Below are positions 5,638 through 9,005 of a stretch of 9,005 nt of DNA, piece after piece. Numbering within the stretch: the first letter of the stretch is position 1; each line of letters opens with the position of its first letter. Under the pieces are notes generated by a model, which did not search any database, was not told the origin of the DNA, and saw only the letters and a list, made by a program, of their open reading frames with translations. This DNA is from Trichodesmium sp. MAG_R04 (lineage in GTDB: Bacteria; Cyanobacteriota; Cyanobacteriia; Cyanobacteriales; Microcoleaceae). The stretch lies in assembly GCA_023356515.1 (NCBI GenBank), contig JAKQYG010000142.1, positions 1 through 9,005 of the forward strand, given 5' to 3'. A program made the translations under genes and the position numbers.

Positions 5638-5770
5638 ACCTTTCAAAAAACGGACATTGAGGCCAGCAGCCAGACTACTGCCGAAGTACCAGCAGCCTGT
5701 GAAATGTCAACCCGCCGAGGAGCTACGGCTCGGTTGTTACCCGGTGCCTTTAGGTCGGGGAGGATGTCAA
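5617..5770 (+). ncRNA. Candidate TnpB omega-RNA-like structured RNA
   Basis: The stretch is markedly more GC-rich than its surroundings and folds well on paper. TTTCACAGG at 5617-5625 pairs perfectly with CCTGTGAAA at 5696-5704, a 9-bp closing stem. TACT 5676-5679 pairs with AGTA 5685-5688. CCGAG 5715-5719 pairs with CTCGG 5729-5733, extended by CAA/TTG. The right-end hairpin covers 5740-5759. CCAGCAGCC occurs twice (5663-5671, 5689-5697), allowing alternative pairing. It ends with TCAA, after which a TnpB guide would be read from the flank (from 5771). The promoter at 5609-5637 overlaps the 5' arm of the closing stem, so a transcript from it would lack that arm; a longer transcript from the 72-aa gene would contain it. 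It could instead be only a DNA relic. Confidence 0.45.
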
Positions 5771-6107
5771 ACATAATTACCATGTCTAGTAGAGGTGTTT
5801 TTTCTATTGTGGAATGGAAAAAATTGTCATTTAATCCCTACAGGTAATGTGTAATTTAAGATTGCGCCTAAGTCCTGGTTTAAAGCAAATGTAGATATAT
5901 TTCATACAATGTCTCTACACCAAATTATATAACAGATTTCGAGTAAATGGTGAAGATTATGTAGTGCAGTTACTTATCCGCTTAGGTGTACCTCATAACA
6001 ACAGAAAGGGCTGTATCTGAATAATTAAACTGAAAGCCTTATAAAAATATTATTAAATCTTAATATATCAGAGATATCTAAGTAAGATTTTATTACCCAA
6101 AAAATTA
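5771..6107. other. Spacer upstream of the CHAT operon
   Basis: No gene is called. A plus-strand frame open from 5895 to a TGA at 6018-6020 ends NRFRVNGEDYVVQLLIRLGV PHNNRKGCI. It looks like a protein fragment but has no ATG and no recognised family, so it may be a relic. A degenerate 30-bp palindromic repeat is at 5890-5919. The last 90 bp before the 311-aa gene are extremely AT-rich, with no clear -35/-10 pair. Confidence 0.4.
5890..5919. repeat. Dispersed cyanobacterial palindrome, degenerate copy
   Basis: The outer arms TGTAGA (5890-5895) and TCTACA (5914-5919) are perfect inverted repeats, exactly 30 bp end to end. The interior keeps an ATT/AAT pair but has lost the GACGTT-GCATGC-AACGTC core. 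This is the complement in decay to the copy at 2206-2225, which keeps the core and has lost the arms. Confidence 0.5.
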
Positions 6108-7043
6108 ATGACAAATCATCAATTGAATCTACCTAACTTTGAGAAAGCAGAAGATTTACTTAATGATTTATTTGAAAGAGTAAAAAGTCAGGAAAGTGAG
6201 TTAGCGGGTGGGGAAACTCAAGAGTTAAAAAGAGGAGCAAGTGCAGTTTATAGATTGAAGGAAACTAGCATTACTTTTGGTCATCCTCGTAGTAGATTAA
6301 TTCCTCTTACTGCAAAAGGTTTTGAAGCAAAAGGAATGGATTTAAATTACGAAGTTAGGCAGTTAATGAAGCAGTTTGACTTCTATTCTATGGTTGTGAG
6401 TATCGATCTTAGACCTCAACCAAGTGTTTTAATTTCAAAGTTAAAATGTCTGCTTGATTTTGGTCCTCAAGGAAAAGAGGAGCCAATAGTTCATCGTATT
6501 ATTCCAGATAGTAAATGGCAAGCAATATTAAAGACAGGAGTTAACTTTAATTTAGGACTAGATGCTAACTTGGATGTGGGAGTTGAAGTTGATGGTTCTG
6601 AGTTAATAAAAATAGCTAATTATCCTGATTATGACACATCAAAAGTTTATGTAAGAGCTAAAAATGAATTTAAAACTTTTATTGTTTTAGATGGTTTAAA
6701 TTATCGATTTGGTAAGTTTAATATTTCTGCTCATGGGGAAAATAATTCTTGGTGTGACTGGCAACTTGAAGAACCAGAAATTCAGGATAAATCTACTATA
6801 GAATTTAATATTATTTTTAAGGTTCCGAAAGGATGGGAGTTTATTGATTTAATTGGTCATGCCTGGATTGAACCTAAAATTGATTGGTTGAATGGAGAAT
6901 TAACTCATATAATATCAAGTTTACCTGGTTATTTAAAAAATTTGTTTGGAAGTAAAGACAAAGCAGCTAATAGTTTTGCGGTTGGGATAAAGGAAGAATG
7001 GATTAGTCAGCGAGAAAAACAAATTATCTTACCAAAATTGTAG
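6108..7043 (+). CDS. Uncharacterised 311-aa protein, first gene of the CHAT operon
   Basis: I do not recognise a family. Residues 11-40 form a charged amphipathic helix (LLNDLFERVKSQESEL). From about 92 to 245 the pattern alternates in the way of a beta-rich fold, for example VVSIDLRPQPSVLISKLKCL, then VNFNLGLDANLDVGVEVD and FIVLDGLNYRFGKFNISAHG. Residues 246-281 are aromatic and mildly hydrophobic (LIGHAWIEPKIDWLNGELTH), without a clear membrane helix. The tail (282-311) is charged. There is no signal peptide; the two cysteines, C114 and C216, form no motif. The gene lies 31 bp upstream of the CHAT protease gene on the same strand, with no terminator between, so co-transcription is likely. 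By position it could be a sensor, a substrate or an inhibitor of the protease; this is inference. AT-rich codon use matches its two downstream neighbours. Confidence 0.8.
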   Translation: MTNHQLNLPNFEKAEDLLNDLFERVKSQESELAGGETQELKRGASAVYRLKETSITFGHPRSRLIPLTAKGFEAKGMDLNYEVRQLMKQFDFYSMVVSIDLRPQPSVLISKLKCLLDFGPQGKEEPIVHRIIPDSKWQAILKTGVNFNLGLDANLDVGVEVDGSELIKIANYPDYDTSKVYVRAKNEFKTFIVLDGLNYRFGKFNISAHGENNSWCDWQLEEPEIQDKSTIEFNIIFKVPKGWEFIDLIGHAWIEPKIDWLNGELTHIISSLPGYLKNLFGSKDKAANSFAVGIKEEWISQREKQIILPKL

Positions 7044-7074
7044 ATTATTTACTTTTTTATTGTTCTTAATTTCT

Positions 7075-8481
7075 ATGACAATGAATCAATGTTTTTGTAA
7101 TATTCTTGTTTCTAATGAGAATAGGGTTAGAGTCATAAAATCAACTCCTCAGTTAGCTAATCAAGAGGAGTTAATGGGCAAGTTAAATCTTGGTAAAATT
7201 AATGATAAGATTAGAGAAATTATTCAAGCTCCTGCTAATTTGAAAGGTGAACAAATTACTAAGGTGGGAGAAGCTTTATTTGAGGCTTTGTTTGATGATC
7301 AATTAAGAGAATATTTTTTGTCATACCATCAAGAAATTGTCAAACAACAGGATGCAAATTTGGGAGTTATTTTAGAAATAAATGAGGAAGCTATGCCGGA
7401 AGTTGTAGCTTATCCTTGGGAGTTAATGTGTTTACCTGAGAAATATAATCAAGGTCAGATTTATTTCGCTACTAATCGTAAATTAAGCTTTTACCGTCGT
7501 CGATATCAATTACAAGAATCAAAGAAATTATCTATTAAAATTAATCAGGATGAACAGTTAAAAATTGCTTTACTTATCTCGAAACCGACGGCTGATTCTG
7601 GATTAAGCAATGTGGAATATTACGAAGTACAGCAATACTTAAAAAGTGTAGATACTAAACAAGAGCAAGTTAAATTTTTATCTGTTATGAATTCTCTAAA
7701 TTTCTATAGTATTGTAGAAAGATTAGAAACTGAGAAACCGGATATTTTTCATTTTATTGGTCACGGTCAATTGGTTGAGAAAAATGGAGAGGGTGTAGGA
7801 CAGGTTGCTTTTGTTAATGAGTTTGGTGAAACTAATTGGAAAGATGCTAAAATGTTTGGTCAATTGTTTACTGGTCATCAACCTAAAGTTGTGATTTTAC
7901 AAGCTTGTGAAACTGGAAAACAATCTGAAACTAATGCTTTTAGTAGTCTGGCTTATCGCTTAATGCTTGAGGGAATTCCGGTGGTTATCGCTATGCAATA
8001 TAAGGTTTCTAATCAAACGGGGATTAGTTTTGTGAAAGAGTTTTATTCAAAAATAATAGAGGGTAATTCTGTTGAGATGGCAGTACAGAAGGCTCGGTTT
8101 AAATTGGGTATTGAGAATGGTTATGAGGCACGAGATTTTGCAATTCCTGTTGTGTTTATGAATGCTTTAGATGGTTATTTATTTGCCAAAGAATCTATGG
8201 ATATAACTAAGAAAAAAAATAGTTTCTTGAATTTAACGGGGGAACAAAAAAGAAAACTTCGTGAAGAGATTGAAAGGGTGTTATCACCTGAGGATAAACT
8301 GAAAAATATATTCAAGGAATATCCAGATAAATTTGAAGCTAATTTTTATAATCAAATTGCAGGAGGTGACTATCGTACAAGATTGGTTAATTTAATCATT
8401 GAACTAAATAATAAACAACTTATTGTTGATTTTATTGAAATTGTTAGGTATGAGTATTATAATTTTGATCAAGATTTATAA
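7075..8481 (+). CDS. CHAT-domain (caspase-fold) protease with C-terminal EAD1-type domain
   Basis: This is a putative cysteine protease of the CHAT clan, 468 aa from the ATG at 7075. A TTG at 7060 would add five residues, but ATGs at 7075 and 7081 are more plausible. Residues 1-140 are the N-terminal part common to these proteins, with the typical YPWELMCLP motif (W115). The CHAT domain covers about 160-370. The catalytic His is H230 in DIFHFIGHGQ and the catalytic Cys is C278 in VVILQACETG; both are intact. After a lysine-rich linker, residues 387-468 form a small helical domain (LTGEQKRKLREEIERVL, IAGGDYRTRLVNLI) resembling effector-associated domain 1. In conflict systems EADs recruit effectors by like-to-like contact. 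The next gene starts with a near-copy of this domain. There is no signal peptide, so it should be cytoplasmic. Target proteins are unknown. Confidence 0.88.
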   Translation: MTMNQCFCNILVSNENRVRVIKSTPQLANQEELMGKLNLGKINDKIREIIQAPANLKGEQITKVGEALFEALFDDQLREYFLSYHQEIVKQQDANLGVILEINEEAMPEVVAYPWELMCLPEKYNQGQIYFATNRKLSFYRRRYQLQESKKLSIKINQDEQLKIALLISKPTADSGLSNVEYYEVQQYLKSVDTKQEQVKFLSVMNSLNFYSIVERLETEKPDIFHFIGHGQLVEKNGEGVGQVAFVNEFGETNWKDAKMFGQLFTGHQPKVVILQACETGKQSETNAFSSLAYRLMLEGIPVVIAMQYKVSNQTGISFVKEFYSKIIEGNSVEMAVQKARFKLGIENGYEARDFAIPVVFMNALDGYLFAKESMDITKKKNSFLNLTGEQKRKLREEIERVLSPEDKLKNIFKEYPDKFEANFYNQIAGGDYRTRLVNLIIELNNKQLIVDFIEIVRYEYYNFDQDL

Positions 8482-8737
8482 ATAGTAGATAAAATAGTAA
8501 TGTAAGTACATTTCCAATGACATTGACTGATAAGCAAGGAATCAAACTTCGTGAAGAGATTGAAAGGGTGTTATCACCTGAGGATAAACTGAAGAATATA
8601 TTCAAGGAATATCCAGATAAATTTCGAGCTAATTTTTATAATCAAATTTCTGGAGATGATTATCGTACAAGATTGATTAATTTAATTACAGAGCTAAATA
8701 ATCTCCCACTTATTGATGATTTTATTGAAATTGTTAG
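8254..8737 (+). repeat. Direct duplication encoding the EAD (8254-8447 and 8544-8737)
   Basis: Two 194-bp segments 290 bp apart align without any gap. I count 17 differences by eye, about 91% identity. The first is the C-terminal EAD of the CHAT gene, the second the N-terminal EAD of the next gene. The proteins differ at 8 of 64 residues. Several first- and second-copy differences fall in adjacent bases (for example KQ versus LP, near 8413-8417), so divergence is not only at silent sites. Similarity extends weakly leftward to the LT-x-x-Q start of the domain and stops sharply at the right end. Confidence 0.92.
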
Positions 8738-9005
8738 TAAGGACTATTCATCAATTAAAGAACGTTACCAAATATATTTACAACTTTCTCCTCTTATTTT
8801 TTTACTAAAAGAAATTTTTCAAAAATACCAAAATTTTAGGGATTTTTTTGGAGATTTTGGAGATATAGATGGATTAGAAGATTATTTATTAAAATTAACT
8901 GAAAAAAATAATCTGCTTTTAAGTGATATAGATAGTTTCTCCCTTAAATCTTATCCAGGTTTCATGGATTTTGTGGAACAATATTTAGCTAAAATTTTGA
9001 CTGCT
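8517..9005 (+). CDS. EAD1-type N-terminal protein, partial at the window edge
   Basis: The frame opens with the ATG at 8517, 35 bp after the CHAT stop, and stays open for 163 codons to the end of the window. Residues 3-75 are an EAD almost identical to that of the CHAT protease (LTDKQGIKLREEIERVL, then ISGDDYRTRLINLITELNN). Residues 76-163 are helical and rich in F, L, K and D (for example IYLQLSPLIFLLKEIFQKYQ, then FRDFFGDFGDIDGLEDYLLK), and I do not recognise them. In known systems of this kind an N-terminal EAD is followed by an adaptor, a STAND NTPase or another effector, and this is what should be sought downstream. It probably binds the CHAT protease through the shared EAD (inference). 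No clear Shine-Dalgarno is present. The gene shares the AT-rich composition and direction of its two upstream neighbours. Confidence 0.85.
   Translation, partial: MTLTDKQGIKLREEIERVLSPEDKLKNIFKEYPDKFRANFYNQISGDDYRTRLINLITELNNLPLIDDFIEIVSKDYSSIKERYQIYLQLSPLIFLLKEIFQKYQNFRDFFGDFGDIDGLEDYLLKLTEKNNLLLSDIDSFSLKSYPGFMDFVEQYLAKILTA

Larger units (their letters stand above)
5562..5770 (+). mobile_element. Internally deleted IS200/IS605-family element (no tnpA/tnpB)
   Basis: The flank TTAC (5558-5561) matches the target tetranucleotide of IS608-type elements. Sixteen bases into the element, AAAG (5577-5580) stands directly at the 5' foot of a hairpin (TCGCCC 5583-5588 with GGGCGA 5595-5600), the arrangement of the IS608 left guide and left-end hairpin. 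The right end is an imperfect hairpin (CCCG 5740-5743, GCC 5746-5748, loop TTTA, GGT 5753-5755, CGGG 5756-5759) followed by TCAA at 5767-5770, the IS608 right cleavage tetranucleotide. Only about 210 bp separate the ends, so both transposase and TnpB genes are missing. A 40-odd-codon open frame over 5641-5770 could be the last part of a tnpB. I did not find an obvious right guide sequence. Confidence 0.6.

Noticed and set aside
5617..5770. CRISPR tracrRNA or HEARO (IscB) RNA as the identity of the structured tail
   Set aside because: There is no CRISPR array, Cas gene or IscB gene nearby. The flanking AAAG-hairpin and TCAA end fit an IS605/TnpB right end better.
5895..6020. Plus-strand frame ending NGEDYVVQLLIRLGVPHNN
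   Set aside because: It has no ATG start, only about 41 codons, and no recognised family. It is left as a possible gene fragment.
8254..8737. The 194-bp direct repeat as a transposon long repeat or CRISPR-like unit
   Set aside because: Both copies are in frame within coding sequence and encode the same folded domain, so domain duplication explains them. There are only two copies and no spacers.

Overview
The window looks like chromosomal DNA from an AT-rich cyanobacterium, probably filamentous. The evidence is a NblB-type HEAT-repeat protein (phycobilisome degradation), three HIP1 octamers (GCGATCGC) in and just after that gene, several small proteins of cyanobacterial type, a cyanobacterial thioredoxin-like [2Fe-2S] ferredoxin, and several dispersed palindromic repeats of kinds common in cyanobacterial genomes. 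Coding density is low (roughly 55%), and the long gaps hold repeats and transposon remains. No tRNA, rRNA or CRISPR array was seen.

Left part (1-3745): five compact housekeeping or regulatory genes. They are a coiled-coil protein with a C-terminal membrane anchor (minus), a divergent 94-aa conserved protein (plus), a convergent RsbW-like anti-sigma/HATPase protein (minus), a thioredoxin-like [2Fe-2S] ferredoxin (minus) and a divergent tandem-CBS protein (plus). The 1.2-kb gap between the anti-sigma gene and the ferredoxin gene holds a decayed transposase 5' fragment, a palindromic repeat at its broken end, and a 137-bp MITE-like element ending in TATAGCAA-type inverted repeats.

Middle (3746-6107): nblB and a conserved 72-aa protein, separated and followed by repeat-rich spacers. 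Directly after the 72-aa gene is a ~210-bp element that reads as an internally deleted IS200/IS605 unit. It has a TTAC target, an AAAG guide, a left-end hairpin, a good sigma70-type promoter, and then a structured tail ending in TCAA that resembles a TnpB omega-RNA scaffold. No tnpB is present, so it is a candidate solo guide RNA.

Right part (6108-9005): three closely spaced plus-strand genes (gaps of 31 and 35 bp) that look like one operon. They encode an unrecognised 311-aa protein, a CHAT (caspase-fold) protease with an intact His/Cys dyad and a C-terminal effector-associated domain of EAD1 type, and the start of a third protein that opens with a near-copy of that EAD (91% nucleotide identity over 194 bp, no gaps). 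In published descriptions of prokaryotic conflict and cell-death systems, matching EADs bring an effector and its regulator together. The inferred reading is that the third protein docks to the CHAT protease through the shared EAD, with the 311-aa protein as a possible sensor, substrate or regulator. The third gene runs off the window, so its sensor or NTPase part is not visible.
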